Source of the DNA: Trichothermofontia sp037445115
GTDB lineage: Bacteria; Cyanobacteriota; Cyanobacteriia; B231
Reading direction: 5' to 3'
DNA: 64,000 nucleotides
NCBI GenBank assembly: GCA_037445115.1
Contig: JBBILC010000002.1
Span: 1 to 64,000, forward strand
Shown here: positions 1 to 6,913 of the stretch, piece by piece
Position numbering within the stretch: the first letter of the stretch is position 1
Layout of the letters: each line of letters begins with the position of its first letter
Translations under genes and position numbers: made by a program
Notes under the pieces: model-generated
What the model saw: the letters and a program-made list of their open reading frames with translations, nothing else
What the model was told of the DNA's origin: nothing
Databases searched by the model: none

Positions 1-113
1 CACGATTAGAGGCTATTTTTTAACACATTTCCTATCATTCAACACTTCTGGGCCTGGTCAATGGGCTGATGTGTCCTGTTTTAAACCTCTGATGACCCCA
101 TCTGGTACGCGAA

Positions 114-617
114 TTGATCGAAAACAGCCAATCTACGTCGGTTAGCGCCGCCGCCATTGATCAGTTAAGTCAGTTACAAATTGGGAGTGACCTGACGGCG
201 TTGGATCATGTGCTGATTTGGTTCGATCGCCTCCTGCTGCCGGGTATGGGTGGTTCCGTATGGGATCATTTCTGGGTGCAATGCAAAACGATCCTGGCTG
301 AGGGCTTTACGAATGCTGTGCGCCATGCGCATCGGGGGTATCCCCGCGAAACCCTGGTGACGATCGCGGTCACCTTAGGCCCGCAGGCGTTGGAAATCTG
401 CATTTGGGATCAGGGTCCACCGTTTGACCTACAGCGAAAACTGATGGAGATTAAATCCCGTCATGACCTGTATGCCGATGGGGGGCGGGGGTTGATGATC
501 ATGGACTCCCTTGCGGATCAGTTAGAGTATGGCCGCCTACCCGATCAACGCAATTGTCTGCGGGTGCGAAAAGCCTATCCACCGGGGCTGTCTATTGGGC
601 CAACGAAGGTCGTGTGA
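114..617 (+). CDS. RsbW-like anti-sigma / serine kinase (HATPase_c)
   Basis: This 167-residue protein is a stand-alone GHKL ATPase domain of the RsbW/SpoIIAB anti-sigma kinase type. The N-box is visible as EGFTNAVRHAH at about residues 63-73, the G1-like motif as WDQGPPFD at about 98-105, and the glycine-rich lid as DGGRGLMIMDSLAD at about 121-134. Family members bind ATP and either sequester a sigma factor or phosphorylate a STAS antagonist in the cytoplasm. The start is a TTG at 114; no ATG lies in frame between the upstream stop at 93 and this codon. No STAS partner is seen upstream, because the first 110 bases have no convincing open frame. The partner protein and the exact role are unknown. 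Confidence 0.82.
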   Translation: MIENSQSTSVSAAAIDQLSQLQIGSDLTALDHVLIWFDRLLLPGMGGSVWDHFWVQCKTILAEGFTNAVRHAHRGYPRETLVTIAVTLGPQALEICIWDQGPPFDLQRKLMEIKSRHDLYADGGRGLMIMDSLADQLEYGRLPDQRNCLRVRKAYPPGLSIGPTKVV

Positions 618-977
618 CCCAATGAAGCGAGTCTGCATAGAAATTTTCCTGATTGTAAACAGAAGCTACCTGCTACAGACACTGAATATCTCGATTTTGA
701 CAAATGACTCATCAAACCGAGAGAGGTTGATATTCTGATTGGTGGTCTATACAGCACTTCCATACTTGGTGAGGTACAGACAAGGGGCTTAAGTCCCTTG
801 TTCATAAGGCTTGACAGTACTTCATTAGAGAGGGAACGGCTGTATCATCTCTCTACGCACGCGGTATTTCCTAACTAGATCAGATAGAAGAAGGGGTGGC
901 GATCGCCGCATCCAGACGAGCACTCACGCCATAATTTGAAATAGATCTGCGTTTGTGTCCGCTTCTCTGAAGACTTT
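618..977. other. Gene-free stretch with a 94-bp repeat
   Basis: No convincing gene is seen in these 360 bases. They hold a 94-bp repeat (751-844, listed separately), one GCGATCGC octamer near 898-906 and the region just upstream of the next two-gene module. Confidence 0.6.
751..844 (+). repeat. 94-bp palindrome-containing repeat, copy A
   Basis: Almost the same 94 bases recur in opposite orientation at 51979-52072, with three mismatches visible by eye. The core is a palindrome, CAAGGGGCTTAAG(C/T)CCCTTG, and the flanks are conserved on both sides. The same core alone recurs at 48738-48757. This looks like a dispersed REP/MITE-like element; no coding capacity is evident. Confidence 0.85.
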
Positions 978-1343
978 ATGCCTGACGTTGTCACCCTGGA
1001 GTTGCCACCTGATCTGGCTCAGAAGGCCAGGGAAATCGCCAGCCTGACCCACAAACCCCTGGAAACGGTGTTACTAGAGTGGCTCGACTACGCCCTGACG
1101 GATTTACCCGTTGAAAGCCTGCCCGATGCGCAGGTGCTCTCCCTCTGCGAGCTACAACTGGAACCCGAACACCAGACGCGCCTGGATGATTATCTAAGTC
1201 GGCAACGGGAAGGACCGTTATCCACGCAGGATCAGCAGGAGATGGATGACCTGATGCAGCGTTACCGACGGGGACTGGTCCGCAAGGCAAAAGCACTGCA
1301 AGTGGCAGCCCAGCGAGGGTTACGTCCCCCCCTGAGTCCATGA
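978..1343 (+). CDS. Small protein of unknown function, possible antitoxin partner of the HNH nuclease
   Basis: This 121-residue soluble protein is not assigned to a named family. Its N-terminus (TLELPPDLAQKAREIA, about residues 6-21) has the strand-then-helix look of cyanobacterial antitoxin-like or ribbon-helix-helix proteins. The middle is acidic (EPEHQTRLDDYL, QQEMDDLMQRY) and the C-terminal third is basic (RRGLVRKAKALQVAAQRGLR). Its stop overlaps the start of the HNH nuclease gene by four bases (ATGA), so the two are probably translationally coupled and work together. The antitoxin role is inferred from size, order and overlap only. Confidence 0.75.
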   Translation: MPDVVTLELPPDLAQKAREIASLTHKPLETVLLEWLDYALTDLPVESLPDAQVLSLCELQLEPEHQTRLDDYLSRQREGPLSTQDQQEMDDLMQRYRRGLVRKAKALQVAAQRGLRPPLSP

Positions 1344-1777
1344 GCCGACCCTATATCTCGGTAGAGGTTGAGCGCCGCATCAGGGCAGCCGCACGCGATC
1401 GTTGCAGTTACTGTCTCAGTCCCCAACATCTGGTCATGACCCGCCTGCAAATGGAACATATCGTTCCCTTATCCAAAGGCGGAAGTAACGACGAATCCAA
1501 CCTTTGGTTAGCCTGTCCCCTCTGTAATGCCTTCAAGGCTAGTAAGAGTAAGGTTGATGGGAGTGATCCGGTTACCGGCACAGTTGTGCTCCTCTTTAAC
1601 CCCCGTACTCAGATCTGGTCTGAGCATTTTGCGTGGACAGCAGACGGCTTGAGAATTGTGGGTAAAACGCCTGTAGGACGGGCAACGGTTATTGCCTTAC
1701 ACCTGGATAGCGATCCAGATGCGATCACCGTCAGAAGTTACTGGATTGCTGCCGGTTGGCACCCCCCTCAGGATTAG
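1340..1777 (+). CDS. HNH endonuclease
   Basis: A 145-residue HNH nuclease. CSYC at residues 22-25 and CPLC at 59-62 form a likely structural zinc site. The HNH core is MEHIVPLSKGG (His40) followed by NLWLACPLCN with Asn54. The C-terminal half has no recognised domain and ends SYWIAAGWHP. The gene overlaps the upstream small gene by four bases. Stand-alone HNH proteins of this size occur in many cyanobacteria as solitary genes or two-gene modules. The target could be DNA restriction, a toxin activity or a mobile intron-like function, and none can be chosen from sequence. Confidence 0.9.
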   Translation: MSRPYISVEVERRIRAAARDRCSYCLSPQHLVMTRLQMEHIVPLSKGGSNDESNLWLACPLCNAFKASKSKVDGSDPVTGTVVLLFNPRTQIWSEHFAWTADGLRIVGKTPVGRATVIALHLDSDPDAITVRSYWIAAGWHPPQD

Positions 1778-1819
1778 GAGCAATACGGGCAAGCCTCAGA
1801 CGGACCAACAACCCCTAGC

Positions 1820-2152
1820 CTACATCGAAATTTGCTGGGCCGTATTGCGCATTTGCACCCCATGTACCAGGGTTGCGCCCCCCCGAATCGCTGCTGCCAC
1901 GTGGATTGCCTCCGTCATTTGCTCCAGATCCGCCCCCTTCTCCAGGCAGGTCGTCGTATAGGCATCAATGCAATAGGGACACTGGACCGCATGGGAAACC
2001 GCCAGGGCAATCAACGCCTTCTCCCGTTCCGTGAGGGCACCTTCGGCAAATACGGGTCCATACCAGCCCATAAACGCTTGCCAAAGGGCTGGCGCTTCTT
2101 CACCAACCTCAGCAAATCGGGCTAAATCTTGGGGATGGTAGTAGGTATCCAT
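1820..2152 (-). CDS. CMD/AhpD-like protein, arsenosugar-associated peroxidase-like family
   Basis: A 110-residue carboxymuconolactone decarboxylase/AhpD-fold protein. The redox motif CPYC sits at residues 58-61, preceded by EREKALIALAVSHAVQ. The family's usual His four residues after the second Cys is absent (CIDAYT here), and there is an extra Cys at 69. From memory the overall sequence, beginning MDTYYHPQDLARF, resembles the arsenosugar biosynthesis-associated peroxidase-like family, whose members usually sit beside ArsM and a radical SAM protein. Neither partner is present in this window. The redox fold is secure; the arsenosugar link is a family-level recollection. Confidence 0.82.
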   Translation of the reverse strand: MDTYYHPQDLARFAEVGEEAPALWQAFMGWYGPVFAEGALTEREKALIALAVSHAVQCPYCIDAYTTTCLEKGADLEQMTEAIHVAAAIRGGATLVHGVQMRNTAQQISM

Positions 2153-2210
2153 AGTCCGGTCTCACCTCACGCGGCTAGTTATCACGAGCTAGCGGCAACC
2201 CGTGCTGTCG

Positions 2211-2522
2211 CTATTGGTGACTGGCCCCTTCACCAGTTTGATACTGATAGAAAATATAGAGATCAAATAGCACGCCCACTAAGCTCCAACTGAGACCAAT
2301 AACCCAGAACCCTTCCCAAATATTGCCATTTCCAAAGATATTTAAAAATTGTAAAATCTGGTTAAACCCTAGCGTTGCGATCGCGCCCATGCCAGGTAAG
2401 GTTTGTAACCCCAATAATAAGATCAGTAAAGTTCCTAGCAGGACTAACGGCATCCCAAAGCAAAACAGGCTTGTCAGGATGAGTGATAACAGCAGATGGC
2501 GTAGCGTGGTCATATATAGCAT
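2211..2522 (-). CDS. Small integral membrane protein, unknown
   Basis: A 103-residue protein with two strongly hydrophobic segments near the N-terminus (about residues 8-25 and 24-42, possibly one long hairpin) and a third at about residues 70-90 (FWVIGLSWSLVGVLFDLYIF). The alternative start MTTLRHL, three codons in, is equally possible because neither start has a clear ribosome site. It lies downstream of nothing on its strand and next to the CMD-family gene. No family was recognised; the composition is typical of a real small membrane protein. Confidence 0.6.
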   Translation of the reverse strand: MLYMTTLRHLLLSLILTSLFCFGMPLVLLGTLLILLLGLQTLPGMGAIATLGFNQILQFLNIFGNGNIWEGFWVIGLSWSLVGVLFDLYIFYQYQTGEGASHQ

Positions 2523-2832
2523 AGGGGTGCCGGAAACATTGGTACCAGACCAACAGACAATAACGAAAACCGTAAAGTTTGCCTAGTCAATCCACTAACC
2601 TAGCTGACCTGACTGACACATAACCAATCGATCCCTAGTCAAAACGAAATATCTAGAGAAACCCTGCCTATAGGATACGAGATCCGCTGGCAAGCGCTGG
2701 AATTCCGTTAGTAATCTTAAGAATTTATTAAAAAGCGTATTTAAGTTATGCGTCCAACTATGTAGTTTCTTGCGGATTTATGTCAATAGATCGCGACTGA
2801 GCTATTGAAACATTATTGCCGATCGAGCCTGC
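2523..2832. other. Gene-free AT-rich stretch
   Basis: About 310 bases with no supported gene. The part around 2700-2800 is AT-rich and lies downstream of the Spy-like gene on the minus strand. No clear hairpin with a T-run was found. Confidence 0.5.
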
Positions 2833-3339
2833 TCAGCGATTCAGCAGGGAGCGTCCACCGTGGCGACGGGGAGCACCTTGGCGCTCTTGCATGAGTTCTG
2901 TAAACTTGCGGCGTTGGGGGGGCGTCAACACCGATCGCATGGCCAGCAGGCTTTCAAAATGGGTCGCAGCTTGTTGCTGTCTGAGTTGCTGGACCTGTTG
3001 AAATTTAGCCCGAATTTGCTCGTTGGAGGTCTCTCCTGCCATGAGGCGGTTTAATTCCTGGTGGGCTTGCCGCAATGCCTGTCGGCCTTGGGTTAATTGG
3101 GGTGCATAGCGCTGTTGGATTGCCCGGATCTCGCGAATTTGGGCCGGGGTCAGATCCAACGCCTGGAAGAGTCGTTCGGGTGCTTGGGCCATCTGCGGTG
3201 GACCGGCCTGGGCATAGGCGCGCTTCCCGCCCGGATAAGATCCCCGTGCGACCCTCGTATCCCAACCCCCATCGGTCAGGACGATCGCGCTGCCTAGTCC
3301 AAACACGATGGCAATTAAAATCAACCGATAACGCTTCAT
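2833..3339 (-). CDS. Spy/CpxP-like periplasmic LTXXQ protein
   Basis: From the ATG at 3339 this gives a 168-residue protein with an N-terminal signal anchor (MKRYRLILIAIVFGLGSAIV). Two LTxxQ motifs (LTPAQ and LTPPQ) lie about 80 residues apart in a Gln/Arg-rich helical body, as in Spy, CpxP and metal-sensing periplasmic proteins. The upstream longer start is rejected because GGGAGGGATAT stands directly before the chosen ATG. The gene follows an ECF sigma factor and its anti-sigma gene on the same strand, so it probably acts as a periplasmic chaperone or sensor in that stress circuit. The Pro/Arg/Gly-rich tail (GAPRRHGGRSLLNR) is variable in the family. Confidence 0.85.
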   Translation of the reverse strand: MKRYRLILIAIVFGLGSAIVLTDGGWDTRVARGSYPGGKRAYAQAGPPQMAQAPERLFQALDLTPAQIREIRAIQQRYAPQLTQGRQALRQAHQELNRLMAGETSNEQIRAKFQQVQQLRQQQAATHFESLLAMRSVLTPPQRRKFTELMQERQGAPRRHGGRSLLNR

Positions 3340-3472
3340 ATATCCCTCCCCGCGTGGTCCCCTACCACGCAACGACTGTCAAGATACGGCTCAATTGGAT
3401 GGCATTTCCCACCACCACCGGTTAAATATCTATATAACTAATCACTAAGGGTATGATCCTTTGAAGGAGCAG

Positions 3473-3863
3473 CTATTCAAACTCTGGCCAAAGGGGGTTA
3501 TATGTATCCGTGGTGGCACTCACAACGGTCCCTTGCCAGCTTTGCTCCATAAATTGCTCAATTTCAGCCAATTCCGTGGGGCTAGGTGCTTGGGCCAGCC
3601 GCCAAAGCCGTTGTCCACCCCAAGCGGCGATCACGCTGGCGGTCAGGGCCATCCCGGCAATTAGCCACCGTCGGGATTGGCGTCCCCAAGGTCGTGATTG
3701 CGGCGCCGGGGCGCTCGGCGTGACCCAGGGGGGGGGCGCATCCGCTGTCCAACGGGTGTCCTCATCGACTTCCCAGGCGATCCTCCAGGTTAATCGCTGC
3801 CGGGGGGGCGGGCGGGCGGTGCTGGCGGAGGAATTGAACCAGGGGGCGATCGTCAGGTGTCAT
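3473..3863 (-). pseudogene. Anti-sigma factor gene with an apparent frameshift
   Basis: The ATG at 3863 overlaps the ECF sigma stop codon (ATGA), the classical arrangement for a coupled anti-sigma factor. This frame reads MTPDDRPLVQFLRQHRPP, then a LEDRL motif, and stops at about 3762. From about 3775 a second frame (+1) carries the rest: an acidic/Pro-rich linker, a membrane segment (WLIAGMALTASVIAAWGG, about 3665-3610) and a periplasmic tail ending at the TAG at 3473-3475. One surplus base near 3773-3778 (cctggg) would explain the break. The join preserves the N-terminal cytosolic part, the single TM helix and the short outside tail expected for a cyanobacterial anti-sigma factor. It could be a real inactivation or a sequencing error. 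Confidence 0.8.
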
Positions 3864-4531
3864 AGTTGGACTCCTTGCTGCTGAAGAAATTGCCGCATCT
3901 GGGCACGGGCATGGAACAGGCGCGATTTGACGGTCCCCACGGGAATCTCCAGGATACTGGCAACCTCCTTTTGGGGAAGCTCCTCCAGGTCATGGAGCAC
4001 CAGGACGGCTCGATGATCAAGGCTTAACTGCGCCAAGCCCTGTTGTACCAAATCCTGGTAATGGAGGTGGATTAATGCCACATCTGGGGGAGAAGTATCC
4101 AATAATTCACCCAGGGTTTGCAGTTGGTTGCGATCGCGGGCATAGGTCCGGCGCTGATCCATTGCCACATTCCACGCAATGCGGTAAAGCCATTGGGAAA
4201 ACTGCTCCGGTTGTTTGAGCTTGGGCAACCCTTTCCAGGCTTTGAGGAAGACTTCCTGGACGAGATCGTCTACCCCGGCTGCCCCACACAATTGGTACAG
4301 CGTCGATCGCACCCGTGACTGATAGCGCCGATAAAGCTGACGGAACTCCCTCGGTTGCCCCTGAAGACACCGTTGCACCAGTTCACCATCAGATCGCGGC
4401 TCGGAGGAACTGAACGTCACAATCCTTGCTGGCTGAAAAACACCCCGCATCGGGCCAGAAGCCCGCTTTAGATTTTGCCAATCTCGAAACGGCTCTGGAC
4501 GAGAATCGCTTGAGACTGCGCTACTAAACAC
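3860..4531 (-). CDS. ECF RNA polymerase sigma factor
   Basis: A 223-residue ECF (group 4) sigma factor. Region 2 is seen at about residues 48-115 (FRQLYRRYQSRVRSTLYQLCG, then DDLVQEVFLKAWKGL and FSQWLYRIAWNVAMDQRR). Region 4 is at about 150-215 (VLVLHDLEELPQKEVASILEIPVGTVKSRLFHARAQM), with the helix-turn-helix that reads the -35 element. The first 45 residues are low-complexity, so the true start could be Met28 (MRGVFQ). The gene is followed with a four-base overlap by an anti-sigma gene and then a Spy-like gene. The trio suggests an envelope or metal stress response that probably autoregulates. Confidence 0.93.
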   Translation of the reverse strand: MFSSAVSSDSRPEPFRDWQNLKRASGPMRGVFQPARIVTFSSSEPRSDGELVQRCLQGQPREFRQLYRRYQSRVRSTLYQLCGAAGVDDLVQEVFLKAWKGLPKLKQPEQFSQWLYRIAWNVAMDQRRTYARDRNQLQTLGELLDTSPPDVALIHLHYQDLVQQGLAQLSLDHRAVLVLHDLEELPQKEVASILEIPVGTVKSRLFHARAQMRQFLQQQGVQL

Positions 4532-4849
4532 GGATACAAGCCCCCTGTTGTGTACTGCTTATTGTTTCAGACTGGGCTAGGCTGGAAAAGGTTTAAATTA
4601 GGAAGATGTTCTGTGCCTGATCTTGCGCTCTGGCTAATTTAGTTACCAGGAATCTCAGTGATCCTCTTGAGATAAGGACGATCACGATAGTAGGATAATG
4701 GCTGTAGTGGCCTAGACAGTAACCTAAGATAGTAACCGGGATCAGCGCTCAGTATGGTGTGATCGGGTATCAGTCCCCTGCCAATCCGGCATTGACTGGT
4801 TGACCTGAGTGCATTCATTTATCACTCTTATAATAAAAACCCCTAAGCT
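4532..4849. other. Divergent intergenic region
   Basis: About 320 bases between the divergently transcribed ECF sigma gene and the receiver-kinase gene, so it must hold both promoters. No site can be assigned with confidence, and no small gene or strong terminator hairpin is visible. Confidence 0.5.
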
Positions 4850-6004
4850 ATGGACAGTCCTATCAACGAACTATCTGAATCCAGTATTCTTATTGTTGAT
4901 GATACACCGGATAATCTGCGCCTGTTATCAAAACTGTTATCCCAACGTGGCTACGAAATTCGTAAAGCTATCAATGGACAAATGGCCCTAGCCTCAGCCC
5001 AGGCTGATCCACCAGATCTAATTCTCTTGGATATTCGGATGCCAGAGATGGATGGTTATGAAGTTTGCCAGCATCTCAAGGCCCATGACTCGACAGAGGC
5101 AATTCCAGTCATTTTTCTCAGTGCGTTAGATGATGTCTTAGACAAAGTGAAAGCCTTTGGCGTGGGTGGAGTAGATTATATCACAAAGCCTTTTCAAACT
5201 GAAGAAGTATTGGCGCGAATTGAAATGCAACTGCGTCTTTGTAAATTACAAAAACAACTTGCGGAACATAACCAAAAATTACAACAGTTAAATCATGCTC
5301 TCATGATTTCTAATCAAGAATTAGAGCAGTTTGCCTATGCTGTTTCCCATGACTTGCAGCAACCGCTACAAAGTATTACTGGCTTTATTGGCCTGATCCA
5401 AATGAAATATCAGGGACAACTGGATACTGGAGTCCTTCAATATATCGATCGCATCTTTGAAGCCGGTAAGCGGATGCAGCGTCTCATTCAGGATTTATTG
5501 GCCTATGCCCAGGTTGGTCAAGTTGATCTGATCTTAACCGCCGTAGACTCGAAGCTAGTCCTTTATCAAGCCTTGGCCAACTTGGAGATTCTAATTGCAG
5601 AGAAAAAAGCTGATATTACCTTTAATGAGCTACCCCTAGTGTATGGTAACGAAACCCAATTAGTTCGTCTATTTCAAAATCTTATTGGTAATGCCTTAAA
5701 ATTTACGCGACCCGATACCCTACCCCAGATTCAGATTTCGGTTTCTGAACAAGTGGATTGTTGGTTATTTGGAGTCCGTGATAATGGCATTGGCATTCCC
5801 GCTGACAGTCTGAAGGACATTTTTCAAGCCTTTAAGCGCCTGAAGGCAGCCCAGAACTATGCTGGTACTGGCATTGGCCTTGCCACCTGTAAAAAGATTG
5901 TTAAAGGACACGGCGGCAAAATCTTTGCGGAGTCTGAATTGGGCCTGGGAACGGTGTTTTACTTTACCCTGCCTAAGGTAATCGAACCGCCGTCCAGTCC
6001 TTGA
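4850..6004 (+). CDS. Response regulator-histidine kinase (receiver first)
   Basis: A 384-residue cytosolic protein with an N-terminal CheY-like receiver (acidic pair VDD at 16-18, phospho-Asp61 in LLDIRMPEMDGY, Lys113 in ITKPF). A coiled coil at about 130-162 leads to a histidine kinase module. The H-box is YAVSHDLQQPLQ with His167, the N-box NLIGNALKF, and the G boxes DNGIGIP and GTGIGLA. The dimerisation part resembles the phytochrome-like kinases of cyanobacteria (SHDLQQPLQSI). There is no membrane segment, so the input must be phosphotransfer to the receiver from another kinase. No cognate partner is adjacent. Confidence 0.93.
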   Translation: MDSPINELSESSILIVDDTPDNLRLLSKLLSQRGYEIRKAINGQMALASAQADPPDLILLDIRMPEMDGYEVCQHLKAHDSTEAIPVIFLSALDDVLDKVKAFGVGGVDYITKPFQTEEVLARIEMQLRLCKLQKQLAEHNQKLQQLNHALMISNQELEQFAYAVSHDLQQPLQSITGFIGLIQMKYQGQLDTGVLQYIDRIFEAGKRMQRLIQDLLAYAQVGQVDLILTAVDSKLVLYQALANLEILIAEKKADITFNELPLVYGNETQLVRLFQNLIGNALKFTRPDTLPQIQISVSEQVDCWLFGVRDNGIGIPADSLKDIFQAFKRLKAAQNYAGTGIGLATCKKIVKGHGGKIFAESELGLGTVFYFTLPKVIEPPSSP

Positions 6005-6102
6005 TCCGTTGGGGCAATATGGGGACAATACTCTGTTCTTGCCCCCCATCCTAATCCAAAGCTTGATGGCACGGGTTGTGTGTTTGAGGAGTCACCCGTT
6101 CA

Positions 6103-6393
6103 ATGTCTGACAAAGCATCCAAAGATCAGCAACACCCCCTCTGGCAAAGCGATCGTCAGATTATCGATCGGCTGCTCCAGGAAACGGCCACCGACCTTAA
6201 CTTGGCTGAATTGGCCCGGTTGCGGATTCGCTACCAAGGCTTCCCCGGTGCCCGCGATATCCAAGCCGACCTCGATCGCCTCCTGGAGCGTTGGCAACTG
6301 ACTGAGGCGGACCTTTTTCGTCAGACCCGACAGATTCACGCCAATTCCCAAGTCTATCGCCAGCGAACGAATCAACGCGAAGACTGGGTTTAG
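6103..6393 (+). CDS. DUF3288 family protein
   Basis: A 96-residue soluble protein matching the cyanobacterial DUF3288 family as remembered, with the conserved stretch LAELARLRIRYQGFPGARD at about residues 39-57. The following helix contains LDRLLERWQLTEADLF. It contains no catalytic motif that can be named. The family is widespread in cyanobacteria and its function is unknown. The gene stands alone between a kinase gene and a structured intergenic region. Confidence 0.82.
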   Translation: MSDKASKDQQHPLWQSDRQIIDRLLQETATDLNLAELARLRIRYQGFPGARDIQADLDRLLERWQLTEADLFRQTRQIHANSQVYRQRTNQREDWV

Positions 6394-6478
6394 AGACAGA
6401 GCGGCTAGGGGCTACCGGCTGAGGTGAGGAACCGATCGCACCCAGTCAGCCTTGGGACTTAATCCTAGCTAACAGACT

Positions 6479-6487
6479 TGCTAGAAT
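6479..6487 (+). promoter_or_regulatory. Candidate extended -10 promoter
   Basis: The bases TGCTAGAAT match an extended -10 element (TGn plus a TAnnnT hexamer at 6482-6487). No good -35 is present at the right spacing. A transcript starting near 6494 would carry a leader of about 215 bases before the 40-codon gene at 6712. Confidence 0.4.
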
Positions 6488-6493
6488 TTGGGG

Positions 6494-6711
6494 TGGTGCC
6501 AAGCGGGTTAATTGATCCCGATCGTTGGCAAGTTCTGTCCAGGAAACCAGCGGTCACTTGCCAGGTTCGCTCGTCAGGCTTAACTTGCAGGCGACTAGGG
6601 GGCGTGAGGGTTTTAGATCACCGAGGTTCCCCTTCGGCACCTGGGTCTAACCCCGACGATAGCGGTCAAAGCAATCCCTGTATTTTTATCTGTGTGAGGA
6701 AATTAAACCCA
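6494..6711 (+). other. Structured leader upstream of a 40-codon gene
   Basis: There is no separate coding frame with support here. A compact hairpin spans about 6609-6655. It has GGGTT, AGA, CC and AGGT on the 5' side, pairs with ACCT, GG, TCT and AACCC on the 3' side, and has a TTCG-type loop. It could be a 5' UTR control element or a small RNA of its own. No known riboswitch was recognised. Confidence 0.4.
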
Positions 6712-6834
6712 ATGGACGTTAAATTGATTCTAGTGGTATTGACAGTCCTGTTCACCGTCGCCTGCCTGTTTTTTGGCACCCGCAACGGGTTTTATGACAC
6801 TGACAACTACCACGGCAACGGCTCTGCCCACTAG
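6712..6834 (+). CDS. Small single-span membrane protein, 40 residues
   Basis: The frame reads MDVKLILVVLTVLFTVACLF followed by GTRNGFYDTDNYHGNGSAH. It has one N-terminal transmembrane helix (about residues 3-22) and a short polar, His-containing tail. GAGGA stands about 9 bases before this ATG. The frame is open upstream to 6478, but the upstream part has no protein-like character, so the ATG at 6712 was chosen. It resembles the many small thylakoid or plasma membrane proteins of cyanobacteria (30-50 residues), but no named photosystem subunit was recognised. Confidence 0.6.
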   Translation: MDVKLILVVLTVLFTVACLFFGTRNGFYDTDNYHGNGSAH

Positions 6835-6913
6835 TGCTCCGCAATCCAACCATTGGCCTTTGCTGGCACCGGGGTGACTGATAGGGGCTGATGGTTGATA
6901 AGCAAGCACAGGC

